Shown here: one piece after another, positions 55,018 to 62,879 of the stretch
Layout: each line of letters begins with the position of its first letter
Numbering within the stretch: position 1 is the first letter of the stretch
Assembly (NCBI GenBank): GCA_025350145.1
Contig: JANXYH010000023.1
Span: 1 to 64,000, forward strand
Source: Burkholderiales bacterium
GTDB lineage: Bacteria > Pseudomonadota > Gammaproteobacteria > Burkholderiales > Burkholderiaceae_C
Direction: 5' to 3'
DNA length: 64,000 nt
Notes under the pieces: generated by a model
What the model was told of the DNA's origin: nothing
Seen by the model: the letters and a program-made list of their open reading frames with translations, nothing else
Databases searched by the model: none
Translations under genes and position numbers: made by a program

Positions 55018-56397
55018 ATGAGCAGCCCTGACGAGTGTTCCCAAGACCCGGCCAACGACCGCCCGGTCCAGCGCCCCAACATCGTCTTCATCCTCGCTGA
55101 CGACCTCGGCTACGCTGACCTGGGCTGCTACGGCGGGCGCGACGCCGCCTTCGGCCGGGTCAGCCCCAACCTCGACCAGATGGCTGCCCAGGGGCTGCGT
55201 TTCCTCAACGGCTATGCCAACTCGGCGGTCTGCTCGCCGACCCGCTTTGCGCTGATCACCGGCCGCTACCAGTACCGGCTGCGCGGCGCGGCCGAAGAAC
55301 CGCTGACCCGGCGCTCGGGCAAAAACCCGGAGTTGATCGGCCTGCCGCCCGAGCACCCCACCCTGCCCTCGCTGCTGCGCGACGCCGGCTACCGCAGCGG
55401 CCTGATCGGCAAGTGGCACCTTGGCTATGCGCCGCGCTTTGGCCCCTTGCTCAGCGGCTACGACGAATTCTTCGGGCCCATGAGCGGTGCGGTGGACTAC
55501 TTCTCCTACACCTCATTCGACGGCAGCCGTGACCTGTACGAGGGCAGCCAGCCGGTGGCGGGCAAGCTCGGCTACCTCACCGACCTGATCACCGACCGCG
55601 CCTGCGATTTCATCGCCCGCCACAGCGGCGCGGCAGCGCCGTTCATGCTCAGCGTGCACTACACCGCGCCGCATTGGCCCTGGGAGACCCGGGACGACGA
55701 GGCCGAGTCCGAGCGCATAGGCAGCAAGATCCACCATGTCGACGGCGGCAACCTGCCGGTCTACCAGCGCATGATCCACCACATGGACGAGGGCATAGGC
55801 CGGATCCTGGCCAGCCTGCGCGAGCACGGCGTGGACGACGACACCCTCGTCGTCTTCACCAGCGACAACGGCGGCGAACGCTTCTCCGACAACTGGCCCT
55901 TCGTTGGCAAGAAGATGGACCTGCTCGAAGGTGGCCTGCGGGTGCCACTGATCGCCCGCTGGCCGGCGCAAATCGCCGCCGCTGGCCTGACCCGCCAGCC
56001 GATGATGAGCATGGACTGGATGCCCACCCTGCTGGCCGCAGCCGGCGTGGCGCCGCACCCCGACTACCCGCTGGACGGCCTGAGCATGCTCGCCACCCTG
56101 CGCGACCCCCAGGCCAGCCGAGCGCGGCCGATGTTCTGGCGCATGAAGTACCGCAGCCAATGGGCAGCGATAGACGGCGACTGGAAATACCTCAAGCTCG
56201 ACGCCAACGAGTTCCTGTTCAACATCGCCGTCGATGCCCGCGAGCGCGCCAACCTGGCCGAGCGCGAGCCGACCCGGCTGGCCGCGCTCAAGGCCCGCTA
56301 CGCCGCATGGGCGGCGACCATGCCGGGCATTCCCGACGACGCCGCCTACTCGCTGGTCTACACCCCGGCGACCATGGCCACCAGCGCCTCGGGTTGA
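55018..56397 (+). CDS. Type I sulfatase (arylsulfatase family)
   Basis: 459-residue alkaline-phosphatase-fold sulfatase. The N-terminal metal site is NIVFILADDLGYADLGCYGG; the formylglycine site is C72-S-P-T-R76 within CSPTRFALITGRY, so the enzyme needs cysteine oxidation by an FGE or anaerobic maturase encoded elsewhere. Other family blocks are GKWHLGY, SVHYTAPHWPWE and the second metal site VVFTSDNGGE. No signal peptide is seen, so it is probably cytoplasmic, which fits a Bug transporter importing the sulfated substrate. TGGAG lies 6 nt before the start at 55018. Divergent from the MarR gene. Substrate (aryl, alkyl or choline sulfate) not decided. Confidence 0.92.
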   Translation: MSSPDECSQDPANDRPVQRPNIVFILADDLGYADLGCYGGRDAAFGRVSPNLDQMAAQGLRFLNGYANSAVCSPTRFALITGRYQYRLRGAAEEPLTRRSGKNPELIGLPPEHPTLPSLLRDAGYRSGLIGKWHLGYAPRFGPLLSGYDEFFGPMSGAVDYFSYTSFDGSRDLYEGSQPVAGKLGYLTDLITDRACDFIARHSGAAAPFMLSVHYTAPHWPWETRDDEAESERIGSKIHHVDGGNLPVYQRMIHHMDEGIGRILASLREHGVDDDTLVVFTSDNGGERFSDNWPFVGKKMDLLEGGLRVPLIARWPAQIAAAGLTRQPMMSMDWMPTLLAAAGVAPHPDYPLDGLSMLATLRDPQASRARPMFWRMKYRSQWAAIDGDWKYLKLDANEFLFNIAVDARERANLAEREPTRLAALKARYAAWAATMPGIPDDAAYSLVYTPATMATSASG

Positions 56398-56420
56398 GGC
56401 GCCTGGGCAGCGCAAACGAC

Positions 56421-56485
56421 ACCGGCGCAAACTTGCGCCGGTTGAACCCATCCAAGCCGCAGCCGGCATGCGCCGGCCTGCGGCT
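56421..56485. terminator. Double hairpin between convergent sulfatase and PEP-CTERM genes
   Basis: First: ACCGGCGCAA (56421-56430) with TTGCGCCGGT (56433-56442), 2-nt spacer. Second: AGCCGCAG-CCGGC (56455-56467) with GCCGG-C-CTGCGGCT (56472-56485), 4-nt loop and one bulged C. Both are symmetric and can work in either direction. Likely a bidirectional termination zone. Confidence 0.7.
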
Positions 56486-56496
56486 GCGGCGATGCC

Positions 56497-57063
56497 TCAG
56501 GCCTTGCGGCTGCGCCGCGCGACACCCAGACCCACCAGGGCCAGGCCGGCCAACACCATCGATGTCGGCTCAGGCACGGCGGTGGTGATGGCTGAACCGG
56601 CGTTGGCATTGCCGACATGCCGGCAATCCACGCTGCAGGCAACGGATTGGGTAAGTACGTCGCTCTCGGCGATCGAAATCGTCCCGCCAGCGTCGGTCAT
56701 GGTCGCCGGCAATCCGCGCACCTGCAGGGCCGGGCCATTGCAGACGCCGCTGGTGGCGAAGGTGAAGCCGTTCGGGCCATCCTGATTCGAGCCACCACAA
56801 TTCGTGAGCGTGTTGAGCAGCCAACTGCCGCCGCTGACGTGGTCGATCAGGGTCACGCCGATCGCTCCGAAACCGGCGGCGCCGAGGCTGGCGTCGTAAA
56901 CAAAGCCGCCCATTGCGTCGAAAGCGTCAACCACACCAGCCCCATCGGTGTAGCTGGCATGCAGGTTCCAGGAAACCGGGTTGGCTTGGGCGGCCAGCGG
57001 CATGGACAGCGCCAAGGCGCAGATGGCGGCAGCCTTGATGGCCCCCAGGGTGTGCTTTTTCAT
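56497..57063 (-). CDS. PEP-CTERM sorting domain protein
   Basis: 188-residue exported protein. Signal peptide MKKHTLGAIKAAAICALALS ends near AQA-N. The body is Gly/Ala/Thr-rich with two pairs of cysteines and no recognised domain. The C-terminus is a textbook PEP-CTERM signal: VPEPTSMVLAGLALVGLGVA followed by RRSRKA, i.e. a PEP motif, one hydrophobic helix and a basic tail. Such proteins are processed by exosortase (EpsH/XrtA type) and displayed with exopolysaccharide, so the organism should carry an exosortase and EPS locus. Start at 57063 because it gives a complete signal peptide. Confidence 0.93.
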   Translation of the reverse strand: MKKHTLGAIKAAAICALALSMPLAAQANPVSWNLHASYTDGAGVVDAFDAMGGFVYDASLGAAGFGAIGVTLIDHVSGGSWLLNTLTNCGGSNQDGPNGFTFATSGVCNGPALQVRGLPATMTDAGGTISIAESDVLTQSVACSVDCRHVGNANAGSAITTAVPEPTSMVLAGLALVGLGVARRSRKA

Positions 57064-57401
57064 ATGGTTCTCACGTGGTTGGTGGTTCAAGCCCAGACTC
57101 GAATCGGGTGCAGGCCAGGTGCTGCTCGGCAACTGACAAGTTACCGCCACACCGACCAAAGCACGTTTCGTGCCGAACTTGACAACTGCATACGAATCAA
57201 CGCGTTACAGGGCGTTGCGGCGGTCAACACCGTTCAAGCTGTAAATTTTCCCGACACCGGTAAAACCCTGGCTTGAGCCGGCGGGGCAGGCCAAAGGCCG
57301 CCGGACCGGCCTGTGCTGGGCCTGGGTGGGCTCAGGCCCGCGGAGTCACGAGGCCTGTGGTCCAGCGCGGCGAGCAGGGGTCGTCGGGAATGCTGCGCAG
57401 T
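57064..57401. other. Spacer upstream of the PEP-CTERM gene
   Basis: About 340 bp. The part up to about 57260 is less GC-rich than its surroundings and should hold the minus-strand PEP-CTERM promoter; I see no certain promoter. Beyond 57260 the DNA is GC-rich and non-coding in appearance until a second PEP-CTERM-like remnant begins. Confidence 0.45.
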
Positions 57402-57593
57402 TCAAGCCGCGTGCAGCGGAGTCGATTCGCCAGCGCGGTGTTGGCCCGAGACAAGGGCTTGGCGCGCCTGCCGAAAGCGCCCGCCGCACAGCAGCAGGCC
57501 CAGCAGCCTCAGCGCCAAGGTGCAGGTCGCCGGCTCTGCCAGCGCGGCCTGCCCGCCGTTGCCGAAGGAAATGCTGTAGTCGAAGCCGATCAC
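57402..57593 (-). pseudogene. Remnant of a second PEP-CTERM protein
   Basis: A short minus-strand frame reads GFDYSISFGNGGQAALAEPA and then TCTLALRLLGLLLCGGRFRQ, which has the layout of a PEP-CTERM tail (EP-A motif, hydrophobic helix, basic RFRQAR), followed by about 20 meaningless residues. There is no signal peptide and no body domain. The hydrophobic part is broken by an Arg and Cys. I take it as the eroded 3' end of a PEP-CTERM gene. Confidence 0.45.
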
Positions 57594-57667
57594 GCCCCGG
57601 CGATCACGCGAGTGGAACTGAACGCCCTGGCGGCAACGCTTGAGCGCGAGGCCCGCCAGGCCAGCGC

Positions 57668-58651
57668 TCAGGGCAGCAGGATGGTGCAGCCGGTGGTCTT
57701 GCGCGCTTCCAGGTCGCGGTGGGCCTGGGCCACTTCGGTCAAGGGGTAGCGCTGGTCGATGCGGATCTTGACCGCGCCGCTGCTGACCACCTCGAACAGG
57801 TCGTCGGCCATGGCCTGGCAGGAGGCGCGGCTGGCCATGTGGCTGAACAGGGTCGCGCGGGTCAGGTACAGCGAGCCCTTGGCGCCGAGGATGCCGGGGG
57901 CGAACGGCGGCACCGCGCCCGAGGCATTGCCGAAACTGGCGAGCAGGCCGAACGGCTTGAGGACATTGAGCGAGCCTTCAAAGGTGTCCTTGCCGACCGA
58001 GTCGTAGACCACCTTGACGCCGGCACCGCCGGTGATCGCTTTGACGCGCTCAACAAAGTTCTCGCTGCGGTAGTTGATGGCGTGGGCCGCGCCATGGTCG
58101 AGCGCGAGCTGGCATTTGGCGTCGCTGCCGGCGGTGGCGATGAGCTGCAGGCCCAGCGCCTTGGCCCATTGGCAGGCGATCAGGCCGACGCCGCCGGCGG
58201 CGGCGTGGAACAGGATGTGGTCGCCGGCCTGCAGGCCGGCCTGCGGCAGGGTGCGCTTGAGCAAGTATTGCGCCGTCAGCCCCTTGAGCATCATCGCCGC
58301 GCCGGTCTCGAAGGCGATCGCCTCGGGCAGTTTGCAGACCGTCATCGCCGGCATCACCCGAACCTGGCTGTAGCTGCCGGGCGGGTTGCTGGCGTAGGCG
58401 GCGCGGTCGCCCACGGCCAGGTGGCTGACGCCCTGGCCGACCGCCTCGACCACGCCCGCAGCTTCCATGCCCAGCGGCAGCGGCAGCGGGTTGGCGTACA
58501 GGCCGGTGCGCTGGTAGACATCGATGAAGTTCAGGCCGATGGCATGGTGGCGGATGCGGATCTCGCCGGGGCCGGGATCGCCTACCGGCAGGTCGGCAAA
58601 TTCCATGTTCTCGGGGCCGCCAAATTGGCGGATCAGTACGGCTTGGGGCAT
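57668..58651 (-). CDS. qor: NADPH:quinone reductase (zeta-crystallin-like, MDR superfamily)
   Basis: 327-residue zinc-free medium-chain dehydrogenase. The catalytic domain begins MPQAVLIRQFGGPENMEF and includes IRHHAIGLNFIDVYQRTGLY and GMEAAGVVEAVGQGV; the nucleotide-binding motif is FHAAAGGVGLIACQWAK. Zinc-ligand cysteines of alcohol dehydrogenases are absent, as in quinone oxidoreductases. The enzyme would reduce quinones with NADPH by one electron. AGGA lies 8 nt before the start at 58651; the longer frame to 58759 is not family-like. Divergent from the nitronate monooxygenase gene. Confidence 0.93.
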   Translation of the reverse strand: MPQAVLIRQFGGPENMEFADLPVGDPGPGEIRIRHHAIGLNFIDVYQRTGLYANPLPLPLGMEAAGVVEAVGQGVSHLAVGDRAAYASNPPGSYSQVRVMPAMTVCKLPEAIAFETGAAMMLKGLTAQYLLKRTLPQAGLQAGDHILFHAAAGGVGLIACQWAKALGLQLIATAGSDAKCQLALDHGAAHAINYRSENFVERVKAITGGAGVKVVYDSVGKDTFEGSLNVLKPFGLLASFGNASGAVPPFAPGILGAKGSLYLTRATLFSHMASRASCQAMADDLFEVVSSGAVKIRIDQRYPLTEVAQAHRDLEARKTTGCTILLP

Positions 58652-58828
58652 GTCGGTTTCCTCAAAGGACTTTGCGGGTGAAATCGGCTGGCGCGGCGCG
58701 GGACGCCCATCGCGCCCTGGCCCTGGCCCTGGCGCTCGCGCGACAAGCTGCGGCGGCAATCACCGCTAGGCTTGCGGGGTCGCATTGTGCGACGCCCCGC
58801 AAAACCCCTTGACCGGACCCTTCACCGC

Positions 58829-59764
58829 ATGAACCGCGTTCTGGCCCACACCGGCGCCCGCTACCCCATCGTCCAGGCACCGATGGGCTGGATCGCCCGG
58901 CGCCAGTTGGCCAGCGCGGTCTCGCGCGCCGGCGGCCTGGGCATCATCGAGACTTCGTCGGGCCAGACCGAGGCCTGCCGGGCCGAGATCGCGGCGATGT
59001 TGGCCAGCGGCCTGCCCTTCGGCGTCAACCTGCCGATCCGCTTCCTCAAGGACGACGCGATGCTGCGCTATGTCTGCGCTTCGGGCATACGCTTCGTCAC
59101 CACCTCGGCCGGCAGCCCGGCCAAGTTCATCGCCCCGCTCAAGGACGCCGGCATCACCGTCTACCACGCGGTGCCGACGCTGGAGACGGCGCTCAAATGC
59201 GTTGACGCCGGGGTCGACGGGCTGGTGGTCGAGGGCAGCGAGGGAGGCGGCTTCAAGAACCCCGAGGAGGTCAGCACATTGGTGCTGCTGCAGGCCATCC
59301 GCGAGCGGGTCGAGGTGCCGCTGATCGCCGCCGGCGGCATCGTCGATGGGCGCGGCATGGCGGCGGCGTTTGCGCTCGGCGCCGAGGGCATCCAGATGGG
59401 CACGCGCTTCGTGGCCAGCGCCGAGAGCCCGGTGCACCCGGGCTACAAGGCGGCGATCATCGCCGCCGAGGCGACCGGCACCTGGGTGCTGAACAAAAAA
59501 TCCACGCCCTGCATCCGCAGCCTCAAGACCAGCTTCACGGCGCCGCTGTTCGAGGCCGGGGTGATGCCGGCGGACGTGTTCAAGGGCATCCAGCAGGTTT
59601 ACTTCGAGGGCGCGATGGACGCCGCGCCGGCCTTGGCCGGCCAGTCCGCCGGGCTGATCCACGAGGTGCAAAGCGTGCAGCAGATCATCGAGCGGACGGT
59701 GGCCCAGTTCCATGCCATCGCCGGCCGGCTTGGCAGTCTCGCCGCCTCAGCCACCTTCGCCTGA
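58829..59764 (+). CDS. Nitronate monooxygenase family protein
   Basis: 311-residue FMN-dependent TIM-barrel protein. N-terminal block YPIVQAPMGWIARRQLASAVSRAGGLGII, then PFGVNLPIRF, the phosphate/FMN region LVVEGSEGGGF and VPLIAAGGIVDGRGMAAAFALGAEGIQMGTRF, all typical. The position of the catalytic His in classical nitronate monooxygenase (GGHxG) is occupied by GSEGGG, so the subfamily may have another activity such as enoyl reduction (FabK-like) or 2-nitropropane-independent oxidation. Start at 58829, shorter than the longest frame, because homology begins at once. 5 bp before the histidine phosphatase gene, likely co-transcribed. Confidence 0.9.
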   Translation: MNRVLAHTGARYPIVQAPMGWIARRQLASAVSRAGGLGIIETSSGQTEACRAEIAAMLASGLPFGVNLPIRFLKDDAMLRYVCASGIRFVTTSAGSPAKFIAPLKDAGITVYHAVPTLETALKCVDAGVDGLVVEGSEGGGFKNPEEVSTLVLLQAIRERVEVPLIAAGGIVDGRGMAAAFALGAEGIQMGTRFVASAESPVHPGYKAAIIAAEATGTWVLNKKSTPCIRSLKTSFTAPLFEAGVMPADVFKGIQQVYFEGAMDAAPALAGQSAGLIHEVQSVQQIIERTVAQFHAIAGRLGSLAASATFA

Positions 59765-59769
59765 AGCCC

Positions 59770-60393
59770 ATGACCCAGCTCTACCTGATCCGCCACGGCG
59801 AGACCGAACTCAACGCCGCCCGGGTGCTGCAACCGGCCGACACGCCACTGAGCCAGCGCGGCCTGACCCAGGCCTTTGCGCTGGCGCAGCGGCTGGCGGG
59901 CAGCGCCAGGCTGGCCGGCATCCTCAGCAGCGACCTGCCCCGCGCCCGCCAGACCGCATCGCCAATTGCCGCCGCCTGCGCCCTCGGCATCCGCTTCTCG
60001 TCGCTGCTGCAGGAGCGCAACTTCGGCGCGCTGCGCGGCCAGCCCTACGACAGCCTGGGCTACGACCCGCTGACCAGCCTGGACGCGCCGCCCGAGGGCG
60101 AGTCACAGGCCGATTTCAGCGCCCGCTGCAGCGCCGCCTGGGCGGCCGTGCTGGCCCAGGCGGCCAGCCTGGAGGGCGACATGGCGGTGGTCACCCACGG
60201 CCTGGTGATCCGCGAGTGGTGCCACAGGCGCACGCTCAGCCTGGCGCCCGGGTTGGCGCTGCCCGAGCGCTGGGCCAACACCTCGGTCACGATTGCCGAT
60301 GCGCAGCGGCCCTGGCGCGTCAGCCTGGTCAACTGCACCAGCCACCTTGACAGCGAGACCGCCGAGGACGACAACAGCCTGTCGGGCGGTTGA
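59770..60393 (+). CDS. Histidine phosphatase family protein
   Basis: 207-residue phosphoglycerate-mutase-like phosphatase. The RHG motif is LIRHGETELNAARVLQ with nucleophilic H9; the second histidine is in VVTHGLVIREW and the acid in LLQERNFGALRGQPYDSLG. Small members act on sugar phosphates, alpha-ribazole phosphate or nucleotides; substrate here is unknown. Convergent with psd, with a 6-bp hairpin (GGGCGG/CCGCCC) over its stop codon at 60384-60401. Confidence 0.9.
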   Translation: MTQLYLIRHGETELNAARVLQPADTPLSQRGLTQAFALAQRLAGSARLAGILSSDLPRARQTASPIAAACALGIRFSSLLQERNFGALRGQPYDSLGYDPLTSLDAPPEGESQADFSARCSAAWAAVLAQAASLEGDMAVVTHGLVIREWCHRRTLSLAPGLALPERWANTSVTIADAQRPWRVSLVNCTSHLDSETAEDDNSLSGG

Positions 60394-60401
60394 GGCCGCC
60401 C
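60384..60401. terminator. Hairpin between convergent phosphatase and psd genes
   Basis: GGGCGG (60384-60389) pairs with CCGCCC (60396-60401) across a 6-nt loop that contains the phosphatase stop codon. It ends where psd ends on the other strand, so it may terminate both. Confidence 0.5.
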
Positions 60402-61265
60402 TCAGCCGCGGCTGGCCATCACTTCGCCCAGCCGGATCGGCCCGCCCGGCACCCAGGCTGGGTTGAAGCGCAGCGGCGCGCCGGCCGACTTCGGGAACAG
60501 CAGCACCACGGTCGAGCCCAGCAGGAAGCGGCCCATCTCCGCGCCCTGGGCCAGCGTCAGCGCCTGGTTGGCGTAGTCCCAGCGCCGCACCCGGCCCGGG
60601 CGCGGCGGGTTGACCCGGCCATGCCAGACCGTGGCCATGCTGCCGACGATGGTCGCCCCGACCAGCACCAGCGCCCAGGGCCCGGCTTCGCCGTCGAAGA
60701 CGCAGACCACGCGTTCATTGCGGGCAAACAAGCCGGGCACGCCGCGGGCGGTGACCGGGTTGACCGAGAACAGTGCGCCGGGCACATGCAGCATCTGCCG
60801 CAGCCGGCCGGCGCAGGGCATGTGGATGCGGTGGTAGTCCCTGGGGCTGAGGTAGAGGCAGGCGAAAAGCCCGCCGTCGAACTGGCGCGCCAGCGCCGCG
60901 TCGCCGCCCAGCAGCGCGGTGCTGCTGTAGTGCTGGCCCTTGGCCTGCAGCAACTGGTCGCCGGCAAGCGCACCGAACTGGCTGATCGCACCGTCTACCG
61001 GGCAGACCAGTTCGGCCTGAGCGCAGGGCCGCGCCCCAGGCTTGAGGGCACGGGTGAAGAAGTCGTTGAAGCTGGCGTAGGCGGCGATGTCGGGCTGCTC
61101 GGCCTCGCCCATATCGACACCGTAGCGGGCGACGAAGCGGCGGACCATCGCCGTCGTCAGCGCGCCGCCGCGCAGCCCCGCCGCCGCGCCGGCCAGCCGC
61201 GTCAGCGCCAGCTTGGGCAGCAGGTACTGGGGCAGCACGGCGAGGCGGTCTGGCAGGGTCGGCAT
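60402..61265 (-). CDS. psd: Phosphatidylserine decarboxylase proenzyme
   Basis: 287-residue inner-membrane enzyme that converts phosphatidylserine to phosphatidylethanolamine. The self-cleavage site LGST is present in GRFLLGSTVVLLFP near the C-terminus; the serine becomes the pyruvoyl group of the alpha chain. Other family blocks are RFVARYGVDMGEAEQPDIAAYASFNDFFTRAL, CPVDGAISQFG, YLSPRDYHRIHMPCAGRL and LFARNERVVC. Length fits the short bacterial class. Divergent from the lapA gene. Confidence 0.96.
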   Translation of the reverse strand: MPTLPDRLAVLPQYLLPKLALTRLAGAAAGLRGGALTTAMVRRFVARYGVDMGEAEQPDIAAYASFNDFFTRALKPGARPCAQAELVCPVDGAISQFGALAGDQLLQAKGQHYSSTALLGGDAALARQFDGGLFACLYLSPRDYHRIHMPCAGRLRQMLHVPGALFSVNPVTARGVPGLFARNERVVCVFDGEAGPWALVLVGATIVGSMATVWHGRVNPPRPGRVRRWDYANQALTLAQGAEMGRFLLGSTVVLLFPKSAGAPLRFNPAWVPGGPIRLGEVMASRG

Positions 61266-61354
61266 GGCACGGTGGTGGCGGGTTGGTGCGCGGGACGGCG
61301 GGCGAGTGTATCGACCAGGCTGGCGCGCCGACCCGGTCCGTAGAATCGTCGCCG

Positions 61355-61675
61355 ATGCGCCTTCTCGTCTGGGCCTTTCGCGCCTTCATCTTCTTCACCC
61401 TGTTCGCCTTTGCGCTCAACAACGAGCAGCAGGTCGCGGTGCACTGGTTCTTCGGCACGCAGTGGCGGGCGCCACTGGTGATCGTGGTGCTGGCGGCATT
61501 TGCCGCCGGTGCGGCGATAGGCGTGCTGGCGATGGTGCCGGCCTGGTGGCGGCATAAGCAGGTGGCACAGCGGCAGGCGCCGTTGCCGCGCAGCGACGCC
61601 CAGGCCGGCCGCGATTCACGCCCCGGCCCGGCCCGCGAGATCGGCCCCGAACACCCGCCGCGCGTTGGCCTTTAG
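61355..61675 (+). CDS. lapA: LapA-domain membrane protein
   Basis: 106-residue inner-membrane protein with two predicted helices (LVWAFRAFIFFTLFAFALNN and APLVIVVLAAFAAGAAIGVLAM) connected by EQQVAVHWFFGTQW, the LapA/DUF1049 pattern, and a basic cytoplasmic tail. In E. coli LapA works with LapB in controlling LpxC turnover and LPS assembly. The lapB gene starts 45 bp downstream, supporting the assignment. Confidence 0.88.
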   Translation: MRLLVWAFRAFIFFTLFAFALNNEQQVAVHWFFGTQWRAPLVIVVLAAFAAGAAIGVLAMVPAWWRHKQVAQRQAPLPRSDAQAGRDSRPGPAREIGPEHPPRVGL

Positions 61676-61720
61676 GCCCGGCCCGGCCTCCAGCCCCTGG
61701 CCCGCCGCCGGCAGCAGACG

Positions 61721-62875
61721 ATGGACTTCGACTGGCAATGGATCCTGCTCGGCCTGCCGCTGGCCTTCGGCCTGGGCTGGTTGGCGTCGCGGATCGATTT
61801 CCGCCAATGGCGGCGCAGCGACACGCAGGCGCGCAAGGCCTATTTCTCCGGCTTGAACCTGCTGCTCAACGAGCAGACCGACAAGGCTGTGGACGCCTTC
61901 ATCGAGGCGGTGCAGGCCGACCCCGACACGGCCGAGTTGCACTTCGCCCTGGGCAACCTGTTCCGCCGCCGTGGCGAATTCGAGCGCGCGGTGCGGGTCC
62001 ACCAGCACCTGCTGCTGCGCGCCGACCTGAGTCTGGCCGACCGCCAGCGCGCCCAGCACGCGCTGGCGCTGGACTTCGTCAAGGCCGGGCTGCTGGACCG
62101 TGCCGAGGCCGCCTTCAAGGCGCTGCAGGGCAGCCCCTACGACAGCGAGGCGCGGCTGGCGCGACTGGGCCTGCACGAGCGCTCGCGTGACTGGCCGCTG
62201 GCCATCACCCTGGCCTCCAGCCTGGAGCAGGCCGGCGCCGGCTCGTTCGCCCAGCGGATTGCCCATTACCACTGCGAACTGGCGCAAGAGGCCGAGCTGC
62301 GCGGCGACGCCGAGGCGGTGGCCGACGCCATCACCGCCGCCCTGGCCGCCGCACCCGACTCGGCCCGCGCCCTGACGCTGCGCGCCCAGCGCCTGGCCCG
62401 GCTGGGCAACGGCCACGCCGGCCAGGCCATGGCCGCCTGGGCCGAGCTGGGCCAGCACCACCCCGAGGCGCTGGCCCGCCTGGCGACCGAGTTTGCCGCC
62501 AGCGCCCAGGCCGCCGGCCAGACCGCAGCCGCCCGCCAGGCGCTGCTGCGTTTGTTCGCCCAGCAGCCGGGCATCGACACCGTGCGCGCGCTGGCGCTGC
62601 TGGACGGCAGTCCGCTGGCGACGACCCCGCAGTTGCTGGCCCTGTTGACCCAGCAGGCCAGCCTGTCGGCGGTGCTGGCCTTGCTCGACACGCCTGCGGC
62701 CGACTGGCCCGAGGCCGCCCGTGGGCAGATGCGTGACGCCGTCGCCCAACTCGCCCGCAGCCAGCAGCGTTACCGCTGCGCCGCCTGCGGCTTCGAATCC
62801 CAGCGCCATTTCTGGCAATGCCCCGGCTGCCTAGGCTGGGACAGCTTTCCGCCGCAGCGGATCGAGGAGCAATAG
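61721..62875 (+). CDS. lapB: LapB (YciM) lipopolysaccharide assembly protein
   Basis: 384-residue protein. One N-terminal transmembrane helix (WILLGLPLAFGLGWLASRI) anchors it to the inner membrane, followed by about nine TPR helix pairs (KAYFSGLNLLLNEQTDKAVDAFIEAVQADP, ELHFALGNLFRRRGEFERAVRVHQHLL, ALDFVKAGLLDRAEAAFKAL) and a C-terminal rubredoxin-like metal site YRCAACGF...FWQCPGCLGWDSF with four cysteines. In E. coli LapB is the adaptor that brings LpxC to the FtsH protease and balances LPS against phospholipid. Located beside psd, lapA, kdoO and a heptosyltransferase, an envelope-synthesis neighbourhood. Confidence 0.95.
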   Translation: MDFDWQWILLGLPLAFGLGWLASRIDFRQWRRSDTQARKAYFSGLNLLLNEQTDKAVDAFIEAVQADPDTAELHFALGNLFRRRGEFERAVRVHQHLLLRADLSLADRQRAQHALALDFVKAGLLDRAEAAFKALQGSPYDSEARLARLGLHERSRDWPLAITLASSLEQAGAGSFAQRIAHYHCELAQEAELRGDAEAVADAITAALAAAPDSARALTLRAQRLARLGNGHAGQAMAAWAELGQHHPEALARLATEFAASAQAAGQTAAARQALLRLFAQQPGIDTVRALALLDGSPLATTPQLLALLTQQASLSAVLALLDTPAADWPEAARGQMRDAVAQLARSQQRYRCAACGFESQRHFWQCPGCLGWDSFPPQRIEEQ

Positions 62876-62879
62876 CGCC

